Below are positions 1 to 7,174 of a stretch of 14,817 nt of DNA, one piece after another. The stretch lies in contig DEHW01000107.1 of NCBI GenBank assembly GCA_002352135.1, positions 4,783 to 19,599 of the forward strand. Direction: 5' to 3'. Below the pieces are notes generated by a model. It had not been told where the DNA came from. It did no database searches and saw only the letters and a list, made by a program, of their open reading frames with translations. Every line of letters begins with the position of its first letter. Positions within the stretch are counted from its first letter, which is position 1. Both the position numbers and the translations under genes were made by a program. The stretch comes from Lysobacterales bacterium UBA2790. GTDB taxonomy: Bacteria; Pseudomonadota; Gammaproteobacteria; Xanthomonadales; Xanthomonadaceae.

Positions 1-345
1 TGGCTGCTGCTGGTGCCCAGATTGGCGGATCGACGTGAACTGACTGACCTGGATGCCGCGCAACAGGCGCAACTGATGCGCGAAATCGACCTCAGCTCGC
101 GCCTGTTGCTGAAGGTCGCCAAGCCAACCAAGCTCAATACCGCCGCGCTCGGCAATATCGTCGAGCAACTGCATGTCCATGTCGTTGCGCGCCATGTTGG
201 CGACGCCGCTTGGCCCGGACCGATCTGGGGCGTGGGACAGGCTGAAGCCCGCGATGATGCGTACTGGATGAACGAACGTCAGGTCTTGCTGGAGGCATTG
301 GCCGGCCTTGATGACCCCAGCGACGTGGCGATTTCCGTCTCATGA
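1..345 (+). CDS. HIT-family hydrolase, 3' part (5' end outside window)
   Basis: The reading frame is open from the first base, so only the C-terminal part is present, about 114 codons. The protein contains Q-L-H-V-H-V-V-A-R followed by GDAAWPGPIWG, which is the histidine-triad region of a small HIT subfamily related to diadenosine polyphosphate hydrolases and nucleotidyl hydrolases. The third position of the H-x-H-x-H triad is Val rather than His. From memory this is normal for the subfamily whose motif continues into AWPGP-WG, so I do not read it as inactivation. The likely role is cytosolic hydrolysis of a nucleotide phosphoramidate or dinucleotide, but the substrate cannot be told from sequence. 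Its stop codon overlaps the pxpB start in ATGA, so the two are probably co-transcribed. Confidence 0.85.
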   Translation, partial: WLLLVPRLADRRELTDLDAAQQAQLMREIDLSSRLLLKVAKPTKLNTAALGNIVEQLHVHVVARHVGDAAWPGPIWGVGQAEARDDAYWMNERQVLLEALAGLDDPSDVAISVS

Positions 346-1094
346 ACGCCGTACTGCAGCCCGGACTCACACTGGAGCCACTGGGCGACAGCGCGGTGCT
401 GGCCGTGCTTGGCGACCGCATTCATCCCGACCTCAACACCGCCGCGCTCGCACTGGCAGACGAACTGGATCGGCAACGACTCAAAGGCGTGCTCGACATC
501 GTGCCCGCCTACGCCTCCGTCGCCATTCACTATCTGCCCCTGCGCATGGAAGTGCCTGCCGAGCAGAGCCGTCGCAAAGTTGAAAGCTGGATCAAGCAGA
601 CCTGGTCGCATCTGCATTGGGAAGCACATCGCCAACCGCAACCCGGCGCGGAAGACATCTGGAATCAAAGCATTCTGCCGGTACCCGTCTGCTACGGCGG
701 CGACTTCGGTCCGGACATCGACCACGTGGCCGCCCACTGCGGGATGTCGGTGGATGAAGTCATCGCCCGCCATAGCGCACCGATTTACCGCGTCGCCATG
801 CTCGGCTTCCAACCCGGTTTCCCCTACCTGCTCGGGCTCGATCCACGCCTGGAAACGCCACGTCTGGCCTCACCGCGCACCCGCGTGGCCGCAGGCGCGG
901 TCGGCATTGGCGGCGCGCAGACTGGCATCTATCCCTTGCCCAGCCCCGGTGGCTGGCAACTGATCGGATGGTCGCCGCTGCGCTTGTTTGATCCGCAGCG
1001 CCATCCCGCCACGCTGCTGCGGGCCGGATCGCGTCTGCGCTTCATACCGACCGCTGCCGAGGACATCGACACCGCGTCACAGGCCTCGCGATGA
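342..1094 (+). CDS. pxpB: 5-oxoprolinase subunit PxpB (KipI family)
   Basis: This 250-residue protein is a PxpB/KipI-family member. PxpB acts with PxpA and PxpC in ATP-dependent opening of 5-oxoproline (pyroglutamate) to glutamate, a cytosolic metabolite-repair reaction. In Bacillus the homologue KipI inhibits the sporulation kinase KinA. Visible family marks are GDSAVL near residue 15, GFQPGFPYL at 155-163, the PRTRVAAGAVGIGG stretch at 178-191, and PGGWQLIG at 202-209. The protein is slightly longer than the roughly 220 residues usual for the family, with the extra length mainly at the two ends. The ATG start overlaps the preceding HIT stop (ATGA), and its own stop overlaps the pxpC start in the same way, which points to translational coupling of a three-gene operon. 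Confidence 0.93.
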   Translation: MNAVLQPGLTLEPLGDSAVLAVLGDRIHPDLNTAALALADELDRQRLKGVLDIVPAYASVAIHYLPLRMEVPAEQSRRKVESWIKQTWSHLHWEAHRQPQPGAEDIWNQSILPVPVCYGGDFGPDIDHVAAHCGMSVDEVIARHSAPIYRVAMLGFQPGFPYLLGLDPRLETPRLASPRTRVAAGAVGIGGAQTGIYPLPSPGGWQLIGWSPLRLFDPQRHPATLLRAGSRLRFIPTAAEDIDTASQASR

Positions 1095-2068
1095 GTCTGG
1101 AAATCCTCAAGCCCGGCCTGTTGACCAGCGTGCAGGATCTCGGACGCCCAAATCATCGCGCGCTCGGCATAGCGGTCGGCGGTGCCGTCGACACCTTCAG
1201 TCTGCAAGTCGCCAATGCCCTGGTCGGCAACGAGCCGCACGCCGCCGCACTGGAAATCACCCTGCTCGGCCCTCGACTGCGCTTCACGCAAGACGCCGTC
1301 ATCGCGCTGTGTGGCGGGCGTTTCGAGGCCAGTCTTGAGGATCTGGCCCTGCCCATGTGGCGCGCGATGCGCGTGGCGGCAGGCAGCATCCTCGACATCG
1401 GGCGCAGCCAGCGCGGCGCGCGGCTCTATCTGGCAATTGCCGGTGGCTTGAACTGCCCGAGGATTCTGGACAGCCGCGCCACCGCACTGGATGGCAGCTT
1501 CGGCGGATGGCAAGGACGCGCCCTGCGCGCCGGTGACAGTCTTCCGCTGAGCGAATGCTTCAGCCTTGGCCGCCACTGGCCGCGCCAAAGCATCGGCCTT
1601 CGTCTAGCGCGCTGGTGGGCCAATCCCGCGCCTGCCCTGACGCTGGAACCCATCGCCGAGATCGGCCTGCTACCCGGCCACCATCTGCCTGAAGGCAACG
1701 AAACGCTCTTCGACACCGAATTCCAGGTCGACTCACGATCCAACCGCATGGGCCTTCGCCTGGAAAGCGAAACGCCCATTGCCCTCGCCAACCAACCGAC
1801 CCTTTCCGAGCCGGTCAGCATCGGCACCGTACAACTGCCCCCCGAAGGCAAACCGATCATCCTGCTGGCCGATGCGCAAACCATTGGCGGCTACCCGCGA
1901 ATCGGCCACATCCCCAGCGCCGACCACCCCCGCCTCGCCCAACTCGCCCCCAGCGACCGCCTGCGCTTTGTCCCCAACACCGAAGCCATGGCACTGCAAC
2001 GCCTGCAACAACTGGATCGCCACCTGCAACGCCTGCAGGATGCAGCGAGGGATGCGTTGAGGGATTGA
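1091..2068 (+). CDS. pxpC: 5-oxoprolinase subunit PxpC (KipA family, carboxyltransferase-like)
   Basis: This 325-residue protein belongs to the PxpC/KipA family, the biotin-dependent carboxyltransferase-like subunit that pairs with PxpB in 5-oxoprolinase. Family signatures are the N-terminal LTSVQDLGRP at residues 11-20, GGAVDTFSLQVAN just after it, AALEITLLG near residue 55, FQVDSRSNRMGLRLE in the middle, and the C-terminal stretch running SIGTVQLPPEGKP then DAQTIGGYPRIG. Length and motif order are as expected, so the gene looks intact. It starts inside the pxpB stop (ATGA overlap). No pxpA (LamB/YcsF-type subunit) follows. The next recognisable gene begins almost 500 bp downstream and belongs to the accessory island, so pxpA must be upstream of the window, elsewhere, or lost. 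Confidence 0.93.
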   Translation: MSLEILKPGLLTSVQDLGRPNHRALGIAVGGAVDTFSLQVANALVGNEPHAAALEITLLGPRLRFTQDAVIALCGGRFEASLEDLALPMWRAMRVAAGSILDIGRSQRGARLYLAIAGGLNCPRILDSRATALDGSFGGWQGRALRAGDSLPLSECFSLGRHWPRQSIGLRLARWWANPAPALTLEPIAEIGLLPGHHLPEGNETLFDTEFQVDSRSNRMGLRLESETPIALANQPTLSEPVSIGTVQLPPEGKPIILLADAQTIGGYPRIGHIPSADHPRLAQLAPSDRLRFVPNTEAMALQRLQQLDRHLQRLQDAARDALRD

Positions 2069-2072
2069 GGAC

Positions 2073-2098
2073 GGGCTCCACGCTGCTGTCGGGAGCCA
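2073..2098 (+). terminator. Weak hairpin just after pxpC
   Basis: Five bases past the pxpC stop, GGCTCC (2074-2079) can pair with GGAGCC (2092-2097) across a 12-base loop. No T-run follows (the next bases are ATCCTCTC), so it is not a canonical intrinsic terminator. It may mark the end of the pxp transcript or be a chance inverted repeat. Confidence 0.25.
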
Positions 2099-2544
2099 TC
2101 CTCTCAACTTTCACTTGGTCCGAAAATCGCTTGGCAGGTCAGCGCGCGTCTTTCATCAGGGTCCGTCGTTTCACACGACCACATGACCGTTTGTCGTTTC
2201 GCCAGTCTCAGTGTGGAGCGGTCATCAGCGACGGAAAATCCATGCCGCAGAAAAAACCCTACATTCTCGAAGTCGCAGACCGCACTTAGCAGATGCCTTG
2301 GGTTCGCACACCACACCCATTAACGTGGTACTGAAGTCGGCCTCGCGCGATGACACACCGCCCTGCTATCAGCACCACCAGCAGCAGATCAGGCACCTTG
2401 TTGACCGCATCGACCGACAACATCACCACAGGTAAGTCATGCTTTCTTGCAGTTCCCACGCTCACGGCTCGCGACGCCTCCGGTAAAGTATGGCAGGGCG
2501 TACTTGCGGTGTCCGCGTTGCCGAGTCATCGACTGGATCAACAG

Positions 2545-2550
2545 GGGAAG
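2545..2550 (+). promoter_or_regulatory. Ribosome binding site deciding the SLOG protein start
   Basis: A strong purine-rich Shine-Dalgarno stretch, AGGGGAAG (2543-2550), lies 6 bases before the ATG at 2557. No such site precedes the longer in-frame start at 2350. Together with the SLOG fold beginning directly after it, this selects 2557 as the start codon. Confidence 0.7.
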
Positions 2551-2556
2551 CGGATC

Positions 2557-4431
2557 ATGGAGAACTTCTCGTTGCCACAAGTGGTAGTGCGTGCGGGCCT
2601 TACCGGCCATCGGCCAAACCACTTGCGCATCTCGGCTGAACTTGTTGCTGAGCGCATCGGCCAAGTGCTCGACGGCATGGCGAGCGCAGCCACCCAGATA
2701 GCACAGGATGCCGAGCTGTACCTTCCCGCTGACCCAATACTTCGCGTCACCACCGGCCTTGCGCGCGGAACCGACGAGATCGGCGCAGATGTCGCACTGG
2801 CCAAGGGTTGGCAACTGCAATCGGTGATTGCGTTCGATCAACACAAGTTCGTCGATCTGGCGGTCGCCGATTGCAAGCCGGAAGAAGCCGCAGCCTACCG
2901 ACAACATCATGCCGACCTGGTGAGCCGATCCAGCAGCGTGCTCGAACTGCACGGCAACGAAAAAGGCGGTTTCCGGCGTGATGGCTACGAACTCACTGGC
3001 GAAATCATCCTGGAACAAGCCGATGTACTGATCGGCGTATGGGATGGCGAACGCGCACATGGCCTCGGCGGCAGCGCGCATCTTCTTCGACTGGCCATGC
3101 AGCGCGGTCTGCCGGTGGTGTGGATACACGCCACTCGGCCGGACGAGAAAATCGCCGTGTATCTGCCGGGACAACCGGGCAGGCAGGATTTGCACGCACT
3201 CCAGAAGTGGCTGATCAACAGCCTGCGACTTCCCCTGTCGTCCACGTCGCATGCAGGGGGCAGCGATACCGCACGCGAACACTGGGCAGATTTCGTCGCG
3301 GAAGATGGCGGACGTACCGGGCGTTTCATTCCGTTCTTCCAGTACCTGCTGATGCTCGGCGGCAAGGCGCCACCGCGTTGGCGACTTCCAGCTTCGGACA
3401 GCGAAAGCAACTGGCGCGACAACTGGCAACAGTTCCGTGATTCCATTGCAGAATTCGACGGCGGCATCGCAGAGCAGATGGAGGTTGCCTTGCAGCGACC
3501 ATTCCATCGCGCCGATCATCTGGCAGAAATCTACGGTCGCGCCTATCGCGGCGCTTACATACTGATCTACCTGCTGGCCAGTGCGGCGGCGACGGCGGGC
3601 CTATTGGGCTTGCTGGCACCGTTCTTCCATCACCACAAGCCTGTACTCGTGGTCTTCGAGTTGCTGACGATCATCACCATGATCGGCGTCACCTTGGTCG
3701 GGCGCAACAACCGGTGGCACGAACGCTGGCTGGAATACCGCGCAGTGGCCGAACTGTTGCGGCAAGCGCGGATGGGCCTTTGGACCGGGCAATCGCTGGA
3801 GCCTGGCGATCCCGAAAGCCACGGCAATCGCTCCAGTGCTTCTTGGACAAGCTGGTACGTGCGGGCCTGCGTGCGGCAGGTGCCGATGATCCAGGCAAAA
3901 GCGATGCCGGATTACCTACGGAAGGCGGCACGCACTATTGCGCGCCTGGAAATCGACGATCAACGCGGGTTCAACGAGAGAACCGCCAAGGTGCAGGAAC
4001 AGGTGCACGAACGGATGGAGATCATCGAGATATGCCTGCTTGTCGTGTTGATCGCTGCGTGTCTGGCGTTCCTTGCCGTCTTTGGTTTTGGGCCGCTCCA
4101 TACCTCTGAAGGCGGTAGTCATCACTGGTGGGCTCCCCAGATCCCCGAATGGATGACGCTGATTGGCGGGTTGGTTCCCGCTCTCGGTGCAGCCTTGCTA
4201 GGCATGCGCTCCCAGGGGGACTTTCAGGCCTACGCCGAACGCGCCGCCGCAACCGCCTCGCAACTGCGGCCGATTGGCGAAACGGCCGCTCGCTGGGACG
4301 ACCCCGGAAACGGCGATCCCGGCTTTGAAGACCTGCTCGACCTGATCGACCGAACCACCGAAGCACTGGCGGGTGACGTGTTTTCCTGGCGCACGGTGTA
4401 TCAGCGCAAGGTGCTGACCGTATCGGCCTGA
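2557..4431 (+). CDS. SLOG-domain protein with four C-terminal membrane segments (SLATT-like)
   Basis: This is a 624-residue protein when started at 2557. Residues 8-205 look like a Rossmann-type SLOG domain (the LOG/DprA/YpsA superfamily, which binds or processes nucleotide-derived ligands). The marks are GLTGHRP at 14-20, TGLARGTDE at 66-74, ADVLIGVWDG at 155-164 and GLGGSA at 169-174, followed by LPVVWI. The C-terminal half has two hydrophobic hairpins, at roughly 333-355/363-382 and 490-511/532-550. Each is combined with a conserved-looking helix (RWLEYRAVAELLRQAR after the first, FNERTAKVQEQVHERME before the second). This layout fits SLATT-type 2TM modules, which are known to associate with SLOG domains and are thought to be membrane effectors gated by the nucleotide sensor. 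Pore activity is an inference. It is the first gene of the plus-strand island, 103 bp before the TIR gene. Domain recognition is good; function is unproven. Confidence 0.8.
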   Translation: MENFSLPQVVVRAGLTGHRPNHLRISAELVAERIGQVLDGMASAATQIAQDAELYLPADPILRVTTGLARGTDEIGADVALAKGWQLQSVIAFDQHKFVDLAVADCKPEEAAAYRQHHADLVSRSSSVLELHGNEKGGFRRDGYELTGEIILEQADVLIGVWDGERAHGLGGSAHLLRLAMQRGLPVVWIHATRPDEKIAVYLPGQPGRQDLHALQKWLINSLRLPLSSTSHAGGSDTAREHWADFVAEDGGRTGRFIPFFQYLLMLGGKAPPRWRLPASDSESNWRDNWQQFRDSIAEFDGGIAEQMEVALQRPFHRADHLAEIYGRAYRGAYILIYLLASAAATAGLLGLLAPFFHHHKPVLVVFELLTIITMIGVTLVGRNNRWHERWLEYRAVAELLRQARMGLWTGQSLEPGDPESHGNRSSASWTSWYVRACVRQVPMIQAKAMPDYLRKAARTIARLEIDDQRGFNERTAKVQEQVHERMEIIEICLLVVLIAACLAFLAVFGFGPLHTSEGGSHHWWAPQIPEWMTLIGGLVPALGAALLGMRSQGDFQAYAERAAATASQLRPIGETAARWDDPGNGDPGFEDLLDLIDRTTEALAGDVFSWRTVYQRKVLTVSA

Positions 4432-4534
4432 CCTTTTGCCTGCTGCGCACATCCATGTCTAAGCCACATTCGTTGCACTCCAAAGCAAAGCTTGCATCCA
4501 TTCCGAGACAACCCGCCAACCGGACTCCAAACCC

Positions 4535-5830
4535 ATGAAAGGCACGTCCACGCGAACCCACGATGTTTTCATCAGCTACTCCCGCCGCGACCAGAAGATT
4601 GCGCAGTCGGTATGCGCCTTGCTCGAACAGCAAGGCATCCGCTGCTGGGTCGATTACCGCGACATTCCCGGCGGCGAAAGCTGGCCGGGACAGCTTGTGA
4701 AAGCCATCACGGGCGCCCGCGTGCTCGTGATGATCTGGTCGCCAGAATCCAACGCATCCAATCAGGTGTTCCGAGAGGTTTCCAATGCGCTGGAAGCGGG
4801 CGTCACGGTTATCCCATTCCGGATCAGCGAGGTCGAACCATCGGAGCAATTGAAATTCTACTTCACGAACATCAACTGGATGGATGCCGTCACCGAGCCG
4901 ATCGAAGAACACATCAAGCGATTGGCGAGCCGTATCAAGGGTCTGCTCGGCGGAACGATAATGGACCTGCCGCCGCCGTCATCGTCATCATCATCGAGAA
5001 ACGCACGGGTAAAGTGGATCGCGCCTATTGCGATTGCCGGTGTCGTGCTGGTCGGCTTGGCATGGTGGAAACCGCAAGTGTCAGGAAGCCGTGCCGACCG
5101 ACCTTCCGCTGATTCGAGTGATTCAGTGCGAGTAATCGCAGACACAGCACCAAAGTTGTCGTTGGCGGAAAGCTTGCAAAACAGAATGAAATATAAGGAT
5201 TATCTTGATTCCATATACAAGCAACTGGACTCAGGGGTTTCCAAGGAGCAACTGATCGCGGGCCTGCTTGTCGATTTGGGAAAGAAAAAATCCGAATTCG
5301 ACGATGTCTATGAAAACGTCGACATCGACGAGCACTGTGCGGCAGTATGGCAACTCTTCAATATTGGGAATATCCTGGTCATGAGATACCCCGATGTCAA
5401 GGCGTTGGGATGGGATCTTGTCGACAAGGCGGATGACGTGATGTCAGGCCTGACATGCTCGGACGCGGAGGCTTGGAGAAAATGGTGGGTCTTGCATGGC
5501 AAAGCGTATTTGCTGAGCTGGTACAAGCCAACGAATGGCGACACCCTTGATGAGGCCGAAAAATATTTCAATGGCGCCCTGGTCATACTTCAAAAGGCTG
5601 CCAACTACAACCCAAGTCCCGATTGGGACATATATACCGTGCTATCGCGAGAACAGAGGGCCCAGTTCTACCAGGAAAGGAGGGGTGACTTGGAACAGGC
5701 GAAGGCAGAGATCGACGATGCCCTGAAGATATGCAATGAACAGCCCGCGCTTCAGGAAAGCAATCCCGGGTTCAAGGCATGGTGTGAGGGGGCGATTCAG
5801 CGCGCCAAATCGATCAACTCGCAGCGTTGA
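4535..5830 (+). CDS. TIR-domain protein with one TM segment and TPR-like C-terminal half
   Basis: This is a 431-residue protein. Residues 8-138 form a bacterial TIR domain: HDVFISYSRRD at 9-19, GIRCWVDYRDI at 34-44, ARVLVMIWSPES at 61-72, VIPFRIS at 92-98, and the FYFTNINWMDA segment near 108-118 typical of the common TIR_2-like group. A Ser-rich linker (149-154) and basic RNARVK lead into a membrane segment at about 161-178, which predicts a cytoplasmic N terminus and a periplasmic C terminus. Residues 200-431 are helical, with TPR-like stretches near the end (DEAEKYFNGALVILQKA, GDLEQAKAEIDDALKIC). After the conserved Trp the sequence reads P-G-Q-L, without the Glu usually found there in NAD-cleaving TIRs, so it may be a scaffold rather than an enzyme. 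DNA for the C-terminal half is clearly AT-richer than for the TIR half. It has close downstream coupling to the lipoprotein gene. Confidence 0.85.
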   Translation: MKGTSTRTHDVFISYSRRDQKIAQSVCALLEQQGIRCWVDYRDIPGGESWPGQLVKAITGARVLVMIWSPESNASNQVFREVSNALEAGVTVIPFRISEVEPSEQLKFYFTNINWMDAVTEPIEEHIKRLASRIKGLLGGTIMDLPPPSSSSSSRNARVKWIAPIAIAGVVLVGLAWWKPQVSGSRADRPSADSSDSVRVIADTAPKLSLAESLQNRMKYKDYLDSIYKQLDSGVSKEQLIAGLLVDLGKKKSEFDDVYENVDIDEHCAAVWQLFNIGNILVMRYPDVKALGWDLVDKADDVMSGLTCSDAEAWRKWWVLHGKAYLLSWYKPTNGDTLDEAEKYFNGALVILQKAANYNPSPDWDIYTVLSREQRAQFYQERRGDLEQAKAEIDDALKICNEQPALQESNPGFKAWCEGAIQRAKSINSQR

Positions 5831-5875
5831 AAAATGAACTTGGGACGGTTGCTGAGTCATTTTGGAATAGCGTCG

Positions 5876-7158
5876 ATGCCCAAACCCACCCTGCCCCTAC
5901 TCTGCGCAGCCCTGCTCGCCGCGGGCTGCGCCACATCCCAACTGAAACCGGATTTCGCCGGGTTCTCCACCGCCTATGCCGACAACATGAACTGGCAGAT
6001 GCTGCTGAATCTGGCGCGTCTGGATCAGGGCCATCCTGCCTATTTCATGGCCATCGGCGAAATCCGGCTGGGGCGCAACCAGTCCGCGGGTGGCAACTTG
6101 ACCGCCACTTCCAGCCACGCCACCGGCGAAACTGTCGCCGCCGCCGTATCCAACACCGTCACGAACGTACTGTCCGGCACGCTGACGCCCAACGCCGCGA
6201 CTTCGGCCAATCCGACTTTCGTGTTCATCCCGCTCAACAGCGAGGAAACCGCCGAGCAACTGCTTTCGCCCATTGCCATCGACGTGTTCAACACCCTGCA
6301 CCAGCAGGGCTGGCCGGTGGGTCAGTTGCTGCACGTGCTGGTGGAACGCATCGAGGTGGACATTCCCGCCCAGAGCGACCAACCCGCGCAACGCATCGTG
6401 CTACCCAATTCACCGACGGGTGGCACGCCGCAATCGTTCGCTACCTTCCTGCGCGTGTGCGAGATCGTCCACGACCTGCAACGCAGCGGTGGCTTGAATC
6501 TCGTCGGCGAAGAAGGCTTCAGCGCGTTGTCGCAGGCCGAAGTCGAGAACATCAGCGCGAAGGAAGTGAGCGAGGCCGCCGACAAGAGTCGCGCCTGCAA
6601 AGAAGCGCCGACGGCAACGGCTGACAACTGGGCACGCGCCGACCGGGCTACCGCTTCCAGGCCGACCGCGACATCGTCGCGACGGTGCTGGGGCAGTACA
6701 AGGCGCGCAACCCGGATTACCGGATGACGCTGGACAACCACAACGTCGTGCTCTCGGCCACCGTGGTAAAAGCCGCCGAAGACGCACCTGAGCATAACGA
6801 CCCACGTTCGACGCTGATCCTGCGCTCCTTCCGCAATGTGCTGGAAGCCGTGGCCTCCGAACAGCGCGCCTTCGACGAACTGGCGCGCGACACGGATTTC
6901 CGCCAACGCGTTCCGCCACGGCAGTTGAGCCCGGTGCTGCAATTGGATTGGCAAGGCGTCGATACACCTCTCGCGTCCCCTGCGGTGCAACTGGACTACG
7001 CAGGCCACCACTACCAGATCACCGATCCTGCCGTCGGGCCAGCCGTCAATGCCGACAGCCGCTGGAACCGCGACGTGTTCCGCCTGCTGGTGAACCTGTC
7101 CTCGCAAGTCACCGTGGACATCACCAAATTCCAGCGGCAAGTGTTGGAAGTGAATTGA
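5876..7158 (+). pseudogene. Lipoprotein gene with a single-base frameshift near 6641
   Basis: The protein starts in one frame (from 5876, open to 6727) and continues in the frame one base earlier (open from 6625 to the stop at 7158). Restoring one base gives about 427 residues. Starting at 5876, residues 1-18 are a lipoprotein signal: Lys3, a hydrophobic core, and lipobox L-A-A-G-C with Cys18. Position +2 is Ala, not Asp, so outer-membrane sorting is likely. An in-frame ATG at 5834 is possible but would place the lipobox 14 residues further in. A mature region with NMNWQMLLNLARLDQGHPAYF resembles uncharacterised proteins I associate loosely with such loci; no enzymatic motif is visible. The best junction is GCCGAC to CCGGGCTAC: a C lost from GACCCGGGC would explain it. 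The downstream half (GYRFQADRDIVATVLGQYKARNP and onward) retains coding character, so the break is recent or a sequencing error. Confidence 0.75.
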
Positions 7159-7174
7159 ATCAACGGGAAACGCC

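Larger units (their letters stand above)
2069..2556. other. 488-bp gene-poor stretch between pxpC and the island
   Basis: I see no convincing gene here. Short open frames on both strands have no recognisable motif and no credible ribosome site. An upstream in-frame ATG at 2350 would add 69 residues to the SLOG protein, but it lacks a Shine-Dalgarno sequence and encodes low-complexity Ser/Thr-rich sequence. Two imperfect structures are visible: ATGACCG (2183-2189) with CGGTCAT (2219-2225), and ACCAC (2310-2314) with GTGGT (2325-2329). The stretch presumably holds the island's promoter, but I cannot fix a good -35/-10 pair. It is also the left junction between core and accessory DNA. Confidence 0.5.

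Noticed and set aside
163..189. Loss of the third histidine in the HIT triad as evidence of inactivation
   Set aside because: H-V-H-V-V with a following AWPGP-WG is, as far as I recall, the normal form of this subfamily.
2298..2326. Promoter TTGGGT - 17 bp - TAACGT upstream of the island
   Set aside because: Only three of six bases match in each hexamer, which is expected by chance in 488 bp.
2350..2556. Upstream in-frame extension of the SLOG protein from an ATG at 2350
   Set aside because: No ribosome site precedes it, the encoded sequence is low-complexity, and a strong Shine-Dalgarno site sits 6 bases before the ATG at 2557.
2437..3519. A 360-codon minus-strand frame opposite the SLOG gene
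   Set aside because: It has no motif or ribosome site, while the plus strand carries consecutive SLOG motifs.
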